Source: Litoditis marina
Taxonomy: Eukaryota > Nematoda > Chromadorea > Rhabditida > Rhabditidae
Direction: 5' to 3'
Length of the DNA: 64,000 bases
Assembly: GCA_964036275.1 (NCBI GenBank)
Contig: OZ038434.1
Location: 37,161,279-37,225,278, forward strand
Shown: positions 12,290 to 23,734 of the stretch, piece by piece
Layout of the letters: each line of letters begins with the position of its first letter
Numbering within the stretch: position 1 is the first letter of the stretch
Notes under the pieces: generated by a model
Seen by the model: only the letters and a program-made list of their open reading frames with translations
What the model was told of the DNA's origin: nothing
Databases searched by the model: none
Made by a program: the position numbers and the translations under genes

Positions 12290-13650
12290 GTTCAAACTCA
12301 CACCGTTTCGGCCTCCGCACCTCTACCAAAGTACGAAAATCGATTTGAAGCCCGTAAAGTTCTAGATTATAAAACTTCACCTTAGTTGAGTTCATAAAAA
12401 AAATTATATTGTACTAAAAAACTAAATTACCTTGTCCAGAAATTGAAGAAAGGGTCGGAAACTGATTGGGAACCATACTGGTGTTTTCTTGCAGTACTTT
12501 ATTTGTACGATCCACCGAAACCTTTTACCATCACCACCCGCACTTCACATATTTCCTGTAAAAGTCGATACCATTCAAGCGTTTTGGAAAGTCTGATATT
12601 CTCTATCAAACGGTTGATTTGCTTTAAAAAAAGTCAATACCTTACATATGGATAAAACGTTCTCTTTTTAGTCAGAAACGTATAATGCGTACTATTGCTA
12701 CACAACTACTCGAACTGCTTCTCAAACTACAAACACAGCAGAATACAATTGAGAGATAGAATGTGTTAACTAAAAACAGCCAAAATATTTTTTCCATGAA
12801 ATACACGCTCGCTTTGCTACGTTATACAGGTTTGTAGTTTGATCGCGAAGTGCTGATTACAGCAAAGATTCGGTGAACAATTGCGAACCTTATATTATCG
12901 ATAAACATCTTGTTCATTAGGAACAATTGAGATTTCTGGTAAAGAAATATGAAAAAAGCTAACCTGATGGGGAGAACATAAATATTGTAGAGGCAAGTAT
13001 GTAGTACTTTCCAGAGATGTATGATCCGGTAATGGGAATTATATAGGGTCAAAGGTTACACCAAGATGACACGCCTACAAGTTAATTGGGGTTTCAGTTT
13101 TGAGTAGCACACCTGGGTGAGAATATTGGAAAGGCGATAGGTAATTGGGGATTTACCTTGAACCTCAATTATGTTCCAGAGGTGAGAATATGAACCAAAT
13201 TATGTGGTCTGGAACATGAGAAAGAGAAGAATTGTTGACTCCAGGAATGTGATCGAACTACAAATACAGAAGAACAAACAACATAAGAACAGCTTTCGCC
13301 TATGCCTACGATGATCATGGTAACGTGAAATATGAGAAAGACAAAATTTTGTTAGTCATGTGCACAGTCACTTGAAACATGTTAAACACAGCAGAACTCA
13401 GAAACGTGCAATGAAAAAGTGCACGATTCCTCGTTAGAATGATAACCTAACGTGACTGTTCAATTTACTTCTAGTATATTCCCATGAATCTCTATGAAAA
13501 GTGCCCAACTCTTCGTTGTAGTTTGACGCGAAAGTAACCTTTTTGATCGAAAGATAGTGAAATCGATAAATGTCCATTTGTGTTTCTCAGTCTCTCTGGT
13601 TGCATTCAATGGTCATCACTATGGATAACGTAGAAATATTATTCATTTCA
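12290..13650 (-). repeat. U repeat, copy 1 (receptor-upstream unit)
   Basis: An inverted copy of 18230-19604. It holds the conserved segments found upstream of other receptor fragments: GGTCAAAGGTTACACCAAG, a block around ATTACCGGATCATACATC, and the CGGAGGCCAAAACGGTGT end. Its longest open frame starts without ATG and is not preserved in the copies, so I treat the unit as non-coding flank. A MITE-A copy is included (13348-13475). Confidence 0.65.
13348..13475 (-). repeat. MITE-A copy 2
   Basis: GTGCACAGTCACTTGAAACATG... to ...CGTGACTGTTCAATTTACTT. It is embedded in U repeat 1 and has a counterpart at 18642-18757 in the inverted copy. Confidence 0.7.
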
Positions 13651-14394
13651 TTCCCACTGAAACCCCTTGGCATTGTGCCAAGATTTTCGGATGACTATTC
13701 CTTAGAGCAGACAAAGTACTCTACAGACCTTTTTGTTAACATTGTCCTATGGGATTGAACAATCGCTTCCAGAGTTTTGCAGATTATTGAAAAAACCTCC
13801 AAAGCGGTGAAAAACATCCTAGAGTATTCGTTGGCACACTGCCAAGTCTCAGTAGGAATGACCAGGACTATACTGTTGGCGTAGATTTACCCTTTGAAAA
13901 ACTTGAGTGCTGTCAAAATCATGGAAATGGACAGTTCGGAACATCAAACAACTGCTACGTTCGAAAATAAACATCATTTTCTCTGGACTGTTATTTCAAA
14001 ACGACATTTGAGACCACATTCAGCAATGATCGAACTTGTTACTTGTTCTATTACGACTTGGAGAAGCCACTTCCAAACTAAGTTATGAACATTTATCAAC
14101 TTATGACCGTATTTGTACGATGTCGTCTCAACAACGACATGCAACATACGAACATAAGTGAATATACGCTAATATAACAAAAAGAAATGGACTGTTGGAA
14201 TGGACTGGTATACAGTCTATCAGGTGCTTGAACTGTAGAATATTGAACCTATTGATATGATCTAGCTATGAATTGTCATGTCCACCTAAACTACTCAATT
14301 CAACCCTATCATAATTCTTTCTTATCTCTTCATCTTGTAAAAAACAAACTATTTCCCCATTCCCTGCAATTTTGCCACGGTAGACAGATAGCTG

Positions 14395-15800
14395 ATATGG
14401 ACCGCCAAATCACGCTGCTGTTGCGAGTTCCGTAAACGAAAACCAACTTTCCGTATTTTTTCACGTCATTTTGTCCAAAAAAGGGGAAACAACTGCCGAA
14501 CCCCTAAATCTAGTTCCAACATAAATATGCTTCAAAACTTCGCAGGATGTGTTTATTTCAGACAGGTTTCCTTTCAAACATCGAAGCTCAAAAACAAACC
14601 ACGTAAACCCAAAATGAACTTTTGGATTTTGCGTTTATAAAACCAACCGACCTGTATTAAAAAACGGCCAAAATGTCGATTTAAAACGACATTTGGTCGT
14701 TTTTCAGCGACATTGAAAAAATTGGCCAGTTATAAACCTTTTCGGCCGAATCATTCACAGAATTGTCAGAAAGACCTATTTTACTCCTCGAGCGAGTTTC
14801 AGCTGAGTATCTCCGTTTAAACCAGGATTTCCACCCTTTTCCCGGAAAGTTCTGAAAATCGTTATGCTTGTAGTTTGATCCCGTGGTTTCTCAACTTAAA
14901 CTTTGACCAAATTTGCTCAAACTTTCAGTTCCACCCTCTGTGTATGAGATAAACCCAGCCAACAAACCTCAGCTCCTATCTCCGATTCTTCTATTACCGT
15001 AACACGTATTAGTTTTGCTTTCAACGTTAAAACGACAGCAATCCATGACAAAATTTCGAAACTTCGGCCATAAGTCTGCCCTCAACCGAGTTTCACGAAT
15101 CGAAAACCGATCAGTGGATAACTCTCGATAGAAAAATAGTGTTCCGGAAACGTTCACATCTGAACATCATTTTAACGATTTTTATCGCCAAAATAAGAAA
15201 AAATGACCGAAATCACGACGAGCCATAACGTTTTTAAGTTCTGACTTACCAACTCAATTTTCTGCACACCGCCATCAACTGAGTTGATGAACAACTGAGA
15301 AAGAGTTTCCGGGAAGGGAACCACGTTGAGCCGAGATATAGGATCTGGGACCCTCACCGTAAAACTCACCCCCACTTACGTGAATCACTTCATAAGGGAA
15401 AATGTCACCAATCCATGACGATACTCTAAAACGCTATAACTCTGTAAAAAAAATAAGGGTCCCCAATGCTTCATATCCCACTATCCAAAAATATCCGGAA
15501 TACGGAAATTCAACTTTAATATATTTTTCTGAAACTATAAACTTAAGCTTCTCTAGGTCCAATAAACCCAACCTCTGAATTTTGACCCACACTTCAGATT
15601 CTCTTATTTTGATAAGTCTTCAGAAGCCAAAGCCGTGTTTTAGTTTGAGCAGATTCCTGAACTCGACATTATATAATAAATGTCGATTGAATAGTCACGT
15701 AAGTAAGCATTCTAATGAGGTATCGTGCACTTTGTCATTGCACGTTTCTGAATTCTTCTGTGTTTACCATGTTTCACGTGACTGTGCAACTAACTAACTA
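14395..15800. repeat. inverted dispersed repeat, left arm
   Basis: About 1.2 kb of this segment is repeated in inverse orientation at 26826-28043. Shared blocks include the CGGAAAGTTGG and GGGTCCCAGATCC regions. The left arm has an extra insert of about 180 bp (14868-15045) starting at a TTGTAGTTTGATC motif. Both arms end at a MITE-A copy. No coding sequence is evident. Confidence 0.7.
15672..15795 (+). repeat. MITE-A copy 3
   Basis: Contains AGTCACGTAAG near the left end and CATGTTTCACGTGACTGTGC at the right end. It lies at the boundary of the inverted dispersed repeat and pairs with the copy at 26826-26960. Confidence 0.7.
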
Positions 15801-16690
15801 ACTAAAAAATCGAAGGAGGGTGACAGAATCTCACCCTCATTCATTCTATTTCCATACATATACAGTGTGGACATAACGGTGATTGTCCAAAACGGCTCAT
15901 TATCTCCAATGGTGCTAAGTGAGAGAGGGTGAAACATGTCTTGGTTGGGATTGAGACTTCAAAAGCCTACACTAGCAGGAAGATGTTTGAATATATAGCC
16001 CTATGCATATATGGATGGTCACAAATGTTTTCTATGTCTTATTAGGTGGGATGACATTTATGTCTATCCGCGGTGTTGCGAAGTGCGGCCGTTCACTGTA
16101 CTCTGTAGTAGAAATCTGATCGACGAAGTGTCATTGGTTAAGGGCAACGTTACTAACTGAACCGTCTTGACACTGGATAGCATTGTTGCATGCATGATCA
16201 AACTATTCGATTTTTGGTATAGAGTTACAAGAACGGGCAAACTCGAAACAGCGCAGAATTCATGTCTTATTACTATGTGTTTTGTGACCGTCTATTGCAT
16301 CCCTCTGTTTTTACACATGGCGCAGCCAACGTGCATACATCTCATCCCAGCCAAACATGCCAATCCGGATGATCTCTTTACAAAACATATCTTCATTACA
16401 ACGTCTTTTTCAAGATAACTATTGTCCCACAGATCATTTGGTTCAATCGCCGTCGTCCAGCACTCTTAAATTGCATGAAATATTATGTGCGCGTAACAAG
16501 GTAACCATACCCTTTTTCTTTTCACTTTTCCTCTCCAATTACTCATTTTTGGAGTGCCACCAAATATATGGAAGTCACGTGTTAAATCACGAATCAATCT
16601 ATTCTATTCTATTCTATAACCAAGTAACTAACTAACTAACTAACTAACTAACAGTATATTTGTATTTCAAGTTTTGACACACGGAAAATA
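15801..16690. other. no recognisable gene
   Basis: I see no supported exon here. A short (TAAC)n run lies at 16625-16652. The flanking sequence recurs inverted near 26765-26835. Confidence 0.5.
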
Positions 16691-18150
16691 ATAATTTGAT
16701 TTCTGTTTTTCTTCTATAGACTTATTTTTCGGAAATATCAATCGGACTCACCATAACCACTACTTGGAGCAGCATACCGATTACCAGAAACCATAGTATC
16801 CTCCGACCAGAGACTTTTACGCCCTTTATAGCCCAGAGACGATGAAAGAACGAAACGGCGAATGGCACAACGGTGTTGATGGCCAGGAACAACAATACAG
16901 CGAAACTGAAACATAAGAACTGGAAATTTTTCGGATCATCGGATTTGATGTTAGAAAAGTACTGAAACTCTGACTCGATAAAGACCGAACCAAAACGAAA
17001 AACAAGAAGGCAAGTGAAGGTGAAGTTTCAAAAGGGCAGTGTAAGTGTGAGTGTACGTCGTTTCATTTGCATGTAAACTCATTGGCATCGTGCCAAGATT
17101 TCGAACGAACAGCTGCTAGCTGAGATTTGTAATTTTTACGAAAAACTATGGAGTACTGAAAATTTGCATTGAATATTTATTTGCACGCTGCCGAAGTCTC
17201 TGTGAGATTAACCAAAGCTATACTGCCGCCACCCCATCCCCTATATTCGAACATTTGCCATGTGTTTTAGAAACATGTCAATACGGCGTATGTTGCTTTA
17301 CAATACTTTACAATACACTGTAATTGTTACCTCAAGAGTACTCACCAATATAATTGAAAAGTGGAATTGAAATTGAAGAACTCAGCCAGCCCATGAAATG
17401 ACACAACGAAGAAGTCATCATCGAACAGTGTTCTGGAAGATATGTCTGTAACTTTCCGGAACTGGAAATTTATACTAACTCAAAACGTTCAAAGCTAAGA
17501 CCGACTTATTCTTATGCGACCTGAACGAGAAAGTTTCTAGGTTAGAAAAAGGCAGATTATCTTAGACTGTCTGCGCCCTCATTGATCTAAATACTCTCTA
17601 ATGTTTTTGTTTTGCTAATTGCATAATAGAATTCGTTCATGAGAATACGGCTGTCACAACGTTGTGTCGCGCAAACACTCTCTACTGTAAACGTTTGAAT
17701 TTTTTCAGGCAGGTTTTCAATGTGAAGAATTTCAAAACATTTGTAGACTTCAATATGCTAATCACCACCCGTATTACCACAAACTACACTGAAACTTTGC
17801 CGGGAAACAACGAAATGCTCATGAAAGTCTCATCAGAGAAATCAGATGATCGTCTCTGCTCTATAAGTTGAAAAAAAGTTGGTCACCAAGGTTTACCAAC
17901 CGAATTGGTCACTAGTTGATATCAAGTTGTGAAATCAAGGCTTTGTGAACTGTGTAAACCTTGATTTACAACTTGGATTTTTGGCGAATCTTGGTAAACA
18001 ACTAGCTTTGTAACTTTGGAGTGAGGTGTGGAAACATTGCTACGCTTCCGATACACGTGATACTCGCAGTTTCACACGTGAGCCAGCTAACGCGTGCGAA
18101 ACCGCGGGCAAATACGCTGTTGCACTACGACAGAATGCGCACTTCCAGAA
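16690..18150 (-). repeat. inverted duplicate of gene A 640-2810
   Basis: The minus strand matches gene A from about position 640 through the start of its E4-E5 intron, including E3, E4 and the intron between them. It lacks the 720-925 segment and the MITE at 1949. Homology stops just downstream of E4. Confidence 0.8.
16752..17432 (-). pseudogene. gene A' fragment (E3 + E4)
   Basis: E3 (17432-17346, 87 bp) encodes TLFDDDFFVVSFHGLAEFF. E4 (16905-16752, 154 bp) encodes FAVLLFLAINTVVPFAV and onward to LLQVVVM. Lengths, phases and splice sites equal those of gene A, and both exons are open. No E2 or E5-E8 copy is attached, so this is a truncated duplicate and probably not functional. Confidence 0.78.
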
Positions 18151-18229
18151 AATCCCCAGAATGCACACCGACAGCGAAGTAAGGAGAGAAAAATAGAAAG
18201 AACGGAAACAAGATGGAGAAAAGAGAACG

Positions 18230-19604
18230 AGAAAAGTGAGGCCACATTTTCGTTATCCATAGTGGTGACCATTGAAGGCAACAGAGAGATTGAGGAACAC
18301 AAATGGACTTTATCGATTTCACTGTGCCCCGATCAAAAAAGGTTACTTCCGCGTCAAACTACAACGAAGAGTTGGGCACTCTCCATAGAGTTCCATGGAA
18401 ATATATAGTATTTTCCATTCCTACTGAGACTCCCACAGTACGATTGCGAAACTTCACAGCCGTTTTGCTTACTTACTTCTGATAGCAGAAGTTGATGATT
18501 TTAGTACCTCATTCTTCTTCTCAGGTAGAGTAAATATACGAGAGCATTTTCGATGAACTACATTTCAAACTTCACAACAGTCTTCGGAAAGTTTGTAAGG
18601 TTACTGTAGGAGTGTCAATAGGAATGGTGTGAACTACACTAAAAGTAAATTAAACAGTCACGTAAAGTTATCATTCTACCGAGGAATCGTGCACTCTGTC
18701 ATTGCATGTTTCAGAGTCCTGCTCTGTTTAACATGTTTAACGTGAATGTGCTAATGACTTTTTTATCAATTTAATGTCTATTCATATTTCACGTTACCAT
18801 GATCATCGTTCTTAGAGGCATAGGCGGGAGCAGTCATTTTGTAGTTTGTTCTTCTGTGTTTGTAGTTCGATCACATTCCTGAAGTCAACAATTCTTCTTT
18901 TTCTAATGTTCAGGACATCATAATTTGCTTCATATTCTCACCTCTGGAACATAATTGAGGTTCAAGGTTAATCCCCAATTACCTATCGCCTCTCCAATAT
19001 TCTCATCCAGGTGTGCTACTCAAAAATGAACCCCCAATTAACTTGTAGGCGTGGCATCTTGGTGTAACCTTTGACCCTCTATAATTCTCATTACCGGATC
19101 ATACATCCCTGGGAAGTACTACACACTTACCTATACAATATTTATGTTCTCCCAATCAGGTTAGTTCTCTTCATATTTCTTTACCAGAAATCTCAATTGT
19201 TCCTAATGAACAAGATGTTCATCGATGATACAAGGTTCGCAATTGTTCACCGAATCTACCGTTTGGCAAATCAACCGTTTGAGAGAGCATATCAGACTTT
19301 CCATATTGCTTGAATGGTATTGATTTTTCAGGAATTTTGTGAAGTGCGGGTGGTGATGGTAAAAGGTTACGGTGGATCGTACAAATAAAGTACTGCAAGG
19401 AAGCACCAGTATGGTTCCTGATCAGTTTCCGACCTTTTCTCCAAATACTGGACGAGGTAATTAAGTTTCACTAGTTCAAATAATTTACTGTTAAATGACT
19501 GCAAGTAAGACAACGTTTCGTACTCTAGAACTTTACGGATTTCAAGCCTATTTTCGTACTTTGGTAGAGGTGCGGAGGCCAAAACGGTGTAACTTTGCAC
19601 TTAA
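18230..19604 (+). repeat. U repeat, copy 2
   Basis: An inverted match to 12290-13650 over about 1.36 kb. It ends CGGAGGCCAAAACGGTGTAACTT, where the Helitron-like insertion starts (19605). The same host sequence resumes at 21725 and leads into receptor fragment R3. Confidence 0.65.
18642..18757 (+). repeat. MITE-A copy 4
   Basis: AAGTAAATTAAACAGTCACGT to CATGTTTAACGTGAATGTGC. It is degenerate and lies inside U repeat copy 2. Confidence 0.6.
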
Positions 19605-21724
19605 TCGCGCGGAGCGCGAAGCGCTCTGCGTGAGTTGTCTTTGGTTTGGCCATTGCGGACTCGTTTTTTCCTTTTAATTGACAAAAATCTTCAAACATAT
19701 TCTTTTTTTGAAAACTAAAAGAAGAGAACGTTAGAGAATCACAAATTGAACATTGTGTGAAAATTTCAGCCAAATCGGATTATTTTCGCCTGAGTTATGG
19801 TTTCGTGTCGTTGTTGAAAAGTTCCGCCGTAATTCGTCCCTCGTCCCTCGTCCCTCCTCCCTCGTCCCTCACGGAATTCTGTCCGCATCGTAGTGGAAAA
19901 ACTACTGAACCAATTTGGCTGAAATTTGAAACATCTATTCTATGGCAAAAGTTAGCTCGTCGCGCCAAGTATGAAATGTATATGTAAGCTCTGGCGCCGG
20001 GCGCGGGCGCCAATAGGCGCCAAAAACGACTATTGGAAAAACTATTCAACCGATTTAGCTGAAATTTGAAACATGAGTTCTAATGCAAAACTTAGCCCAT
20101 CGCGCCAAATATGAGATGTATAGCTCCTCATTGGCGCCGGGCGCGGGCGCCAATAGGCGCCAAAAACGACTATTGGAAAAACTATTTAACCGATTTAGCT
20201 GAAATTTGAAACATGAGTTCTAATGCAAAACTTAGCCCATCGCGCCAAATATGAGATGCATAGCTCCTCATTGGCGCCGGGCGCGGGCGCCAATAGGCGC
20301 CAAAAACCACTATTGGAAAAACTACCAAACCGATTTAGCTGAAATTTGAAACATGAGTTATAATGCAAAAGTTAGCCCGTCGCGCCAAATATGAGATGAA
20401 TACATCATCATTGGCGCCCGGCGCTGTCGCCAATAGGCGCCAAAAACGGCAAAACACTATTTATCGTCAACTAAAATGTTGAACACTAATAGAAATTGAA
20501 TAATTTGGTGAAAAGTGTGAAAGTCATTTTCCAAAACTGAAATTTTTCTTCTGGCGCTCGAACCAGGCGCCAGATATCGCCAAAACCCAAACTCACGACA
20601 GCGTCAATGGAATCGTCTGAAATTCGGTACACTAAATAACTATCACATGGCAAGTATGCTCAATCTGAAAATCAAAAATGTTCTGTTGGCACTGTGCGCT
20701 GGCGCCAATTGGCGCCAAAGTTGGAAAAATATCAGTTATTGTCAATCAAACTGTTTCGAGTTAACAGATATTGAATATTCCAATGTGAAATAAAGATCCA
20801 CAAATTCAAAATCGAACTTTATCGTCTGGCTCGGAACAGACGCCAAATGGCGCCAAAACAAAAACACACGAAACTGACAATCGAATAGTTTGAATATTGC
20901 TTCATTCAGTAATTGACACATGTAGTGTGTATTGGTAGCTGAAAAACCTAGAAAATTTCGTTTCGTTCTGGCGCCAGACTCGTGTGTCAATTGACGCAGG
21001 AATGAAAAAAAAATTCAACGAAGGTTTTTGATGTGGTGTTGGAAATAATGGCTATAATGTAAAAGAGTTGGTGTCTCTAATTGTAGATTTGTCAATGGCG
21101 CCAATCCCCATCGCTTATCGCCGCTAAAAGCGGTGTACATGTCAATCGGAACGTTTAGCGTTTTTGTTCAGTTGTTGATAGTCATAGAGCCAGTAACCTG
21201 CGTTATATTACAACACCAGCAATTTTATGGTCTGCATTCGGCTTCGTGCACACACAAAACTGAGATTTCCATAATAATATAATGAGTTCACAAGATCCAC
21301 TCTGTGAATAGGCAACATATGAAGTTGTAGGAGTACAACTAGCAAAAAAAGGACAATTAGTAAAAAGTGGGGGAACCAACAAATGTGTGAGTTGTGTTTG
21401 GTTCGACCTCGATATCAGCAAAAAGTGAACGATACGAATTGATGTGATACTGTAGCAGAAGTATTCTGCAAAAATAGAACAATACAAATGTTGCACAATG
21501 GTTCACAACGCACGCATGTCGTCAAAGTACTCATGAAATACCCTTCGGCAATTTCTGAAATATCATGCGGGCTTCGTGAACCATTGTGCAACATTTGTAT
21601 TGTTCTATTTTTGCAGAATACTTCTGCTACAGTATCACATCAATTCGTATCGTTCACTTTTTGCTGATATCGAGGTCGAACCAAACACAACTCACACATT
21701 TGTTGGTTCCCCCACTTTTTACTA
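19605..21724 (+). mobile_element. Helitron-like element H1
   Basis: This 2.12-kb insertion starts TCGCGCGGAGCGCGAAGCGC and ends CACTTTTTACTAA. The related empty site at about 52826 reads CTTGA|TCAATAATTAAC; here it reads CTTAA|[element]|TCAATAATTAAC. It therefore sits between A and T with no target duplication, has a 5' TC and a 3' CTAA (CTRR), all features of rolling-circle Helitrons. It is non-autonomous: no Rep/helicase frame is present. Inside are a 140-bp satellite (19852-21130) and a terminal 151-bp perfect inverted repeat. Unusually, the GC palindrome is at the 5' end. Confidence 0.6.
19852..21130 (+). repeat. 140-bp GGCGCC satellite, about 9 units
   Basis: GGCGCC palindromes recur at 19993, 20133, 20273 and 20413, exactly 140 bp apart. 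They continue at about 20552, 20699, 20826, 20967 and 21097 in increasingly diverged units. Typical units read GGCGCCGGGCGCGGGCGCC, then AATAGGCGCCAAAAA, then a CTGAAATTTGAAACAT block. The first units are nearly identical and the last keep little more than GGCGCC cores. Confidence 0.85.
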
Positions 21725-21726
21725 AT
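21356..21726. repeat. perfect inverted repeat (151-bp arms)
   Basis: Arm 21356-21506 is the exact reverse complement of 21576-21726, around a 69-bp loop. The outer ends read AGTAAAAAGTGGGGGAACC. Zero mismatches imply recent origin or active homogenisation. Transcription would give a long dsRNA hairpin. Confidence 0.92.
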
Positions 21727-21864
21727 CAATAATTAACTTCACAGATAGTCTTAATTATTATTAGTTCATTTGCTTATTCATGCGAAAACTTCGTTCAAGT
21801 TAAGAACTCAGTTGTGAGAACTGTTGTTTTGTGATCCAGGTATAACTTTCCAACTTTTTTTCAG

Positions 21865-22520
21865 GTGATTTATTCCACCACATCCATGATCATTGTTAAC
21901 ATCATGAATCATATTCTTCTACATTCCGGTCATATATACTGGTTACCAATGGTGTAAATGTGTTACGGAACAGTACGATATATGGGGCTCAATTGAGAAC
22001 ATTCTGCTATTCTCTATTTCATCCCGAATTCGATGTCATACTCGACTACCGAACTGTTTCTGCTCTCCTTCAGCTGATTCTATTGGTTCTATTATGTCCG
22101 AGGTAAATTGTTGATATTCAGAGGCACAACGATGCAATACAATTATTCCAGCTTTTTCTCATAAGAGACAGGAAATTTCACAAAGTCAATAGTTAAGAGT
22201 AACTTTTTTTCCTATTATACTAATTCATCACGCATATCACTCTGTTTCATATTTCCTTCTGTTCATAAGATAGTTTCCTCCACACATTCTCGCCACTTGA
22301 TTAACCGTTTCTGGTGTTCGCTCGGGTCGTTTTTGTGTCCTAACTCATTCATCTACACGATTTGTGAAATATATTCCTATATTTCAGTTTCGCTATTTGA
22401 GGAGCCTGGCGACCAACAACATTATGACGACTGCTATTTCGTTCTATTATCGTCTACTGGTTATAAATAGAGAAAAATTCCCCGCTTGGAGAATGATGAT
22501 GTTTCTGAAAATGGGTTATG
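21865..22520 (+). pseudogene. receptor fragment R3 (E2 + E4)
   Basis: E2 (21865-22102) begins GTG instead of ATG and has an in-frame TAA after YWLPMV. E4 (22388-22520) has a one-base deletion near its start, so the LATNNIMTTAISFYYRL frame is out of phase with the acceptor. It belongs to the U repeat 2 unit, separated from it by H1. Confidence 0.75.
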
Positions 22521-22859
22521 GTGAGTCCGGTAGAAACTATGCAAGTATGCAAGAAGCTACTCTAACAAACGTTTGAGCTCAGAGTAACCATCCCGAGATT
22601 AGCTCAAAAACGTCTCACCAAACGAGTGAGAGGAAAATCGCACTCATTTTGAGAGCTGAAAAAAGGTTGGTTTGGTTCTAAAAAGTAAATACGGTCGCAT
22701 TTTTGTTGCTTTCTTTTAAGGCAACCGAGTTTTCTTTACGAAAGCAACCGGGTTGATGTTTGGTTTATATCGACCCGGTTTCTTGTTGAGTTGGCCGAAA
22801 AATTGGCTGATATGGGAAGAGTTGTTCAGTGACCCATGTATAACGATACTTTTTTCCAG

Positions 22860-23094
22860 ATGAAATCACTACATCCATGCTCGTTTTCAACAACATGAAT
22901 CATATTCTTACATACTCCGGTCGTATATACTGCTTTTCAATGTGGTCTTTAATCAGTACAATGCCACTGATGTACTGCCCTCATTCGTGAATATTCTGCT
23001 ATTCTCTATTTGGTCCCGATCTCGATGTCGTACTCGACTACCAAACTTTTTCTGCTCTCCTTCAGCTGGTTCTATTCGTTCTGTTGTGTCCGAG
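22860..23094 (+). pseudogene. receptor fragment R4 (E2 only)
   Basis: Begins after TTTTTCCAG with ATGAAATCACTACATCC, two bases short of the usual ATGATATATTTC start and therefore frameshifted. It ends TTGTGTCCGAG|GTAAAT. It is almost identical to E2 at 53947-54181, but no E4 follows; a segment shared with 57 kb starts instead. Confidence 0.7.
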
Positions 23095-23160
23095 GTAAAT
23101 TGTATATATCACTTCCCGCTGTGTACGCACACATGTATTCGGCTCCGAAGCTCGCCGGTA

Positions 23161-23236
23161 ATGTGCTTCAATGGCGAAGTGGTTTGCGCCCTGCTAAGAA
23201 TTTTTTGCTCTCAAGTTGGATTCCGACAAGAGACAG
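23161..23236 (+). repeat. tRNA-derived repeat, copy 1
   Basis: The A-box-like stretch TGGCGAAGTGG (about 23172) and B-box-like AGTTGGATTCC (23214-23224) sit at tRNA-like spacing and are followed by ACAGAAATTTATAAATTT. It is part of a 0.6-kb segment also present at about 57008-57611, so copies 1 and 2 are duplicates of one insertion. Confidence 0.5.
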
Positions 23237-23532
23237 AAATTTATAAATTTGGCATTCACTTTAGTAGGAGTGGGAAAGACTACTTGTTAGACGATTAGGC
23301 GCGATTTCGTCAAATCAGCTACATACGGTGTACGCTGCCCTATACCTTCATGTTTGTACTTCGATCAGCTTGATCCCGTAGATTCCCGGTCATAAATTGT
23401 GAAATACGGCCAGAGCGACTCACAACAGAGTCTCAACAATCAAAGAGACCATTTAATTTTTTTTCCAGTTTCTCTTTACAAATATACATGTATAAAAGAA
23501 ACCTTCATTGCGAGAATTACAAACACATCAAA

Positions 23533-23683
23533 TCAACAAGAAATTATGCGGTTCCCGGCATTCTGCAAAACTGAATAACGACAAGGCACAGACTTAACAG
23601 ATCCAAGAAGTTCCAGAGGAACCTCCTGTTTTCTTGGCAGACGGGACAGAGACATCTGGGGATACTGGAGTTGAAGATGTCGT
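23533..23683 (-). pseudogene. Argonaute PAZ-like exon fragment
   Basis: After ATTTTCAG the minus strand encodes RHLQLQYPQMSLSRLP, then VPLELLGS, after which a GTTAAG donor or a further open stretch to TGA (23533) follows. The pattern Y/F-P-x-(L/M)-x-L ... (V/L)P(L/M)E(L/I) matches the end of the PAZ domain of nematode Argonautes. It aligns residue by residue with the exon at 55730. No other Argonaute exons are attached. Confidence 0.55.
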
Positions 23684-23734
23684 CTGAAAATCGGTGAAAT
23701 GATAACTTGTATTAGTTGTTATGTTCATAGTGGA

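Noticed and set aside
19071..19313. Recurrent open frame TLYNSHYRIIH... in U repeats (12.8, 19.1, 26.5, 30.2 and 52.1 kb)
   Set aside because: It begins at TTG, is interrupted differently in each copy and lies in upstream repeat sequence. It looks like a by-product of repeated DNA.
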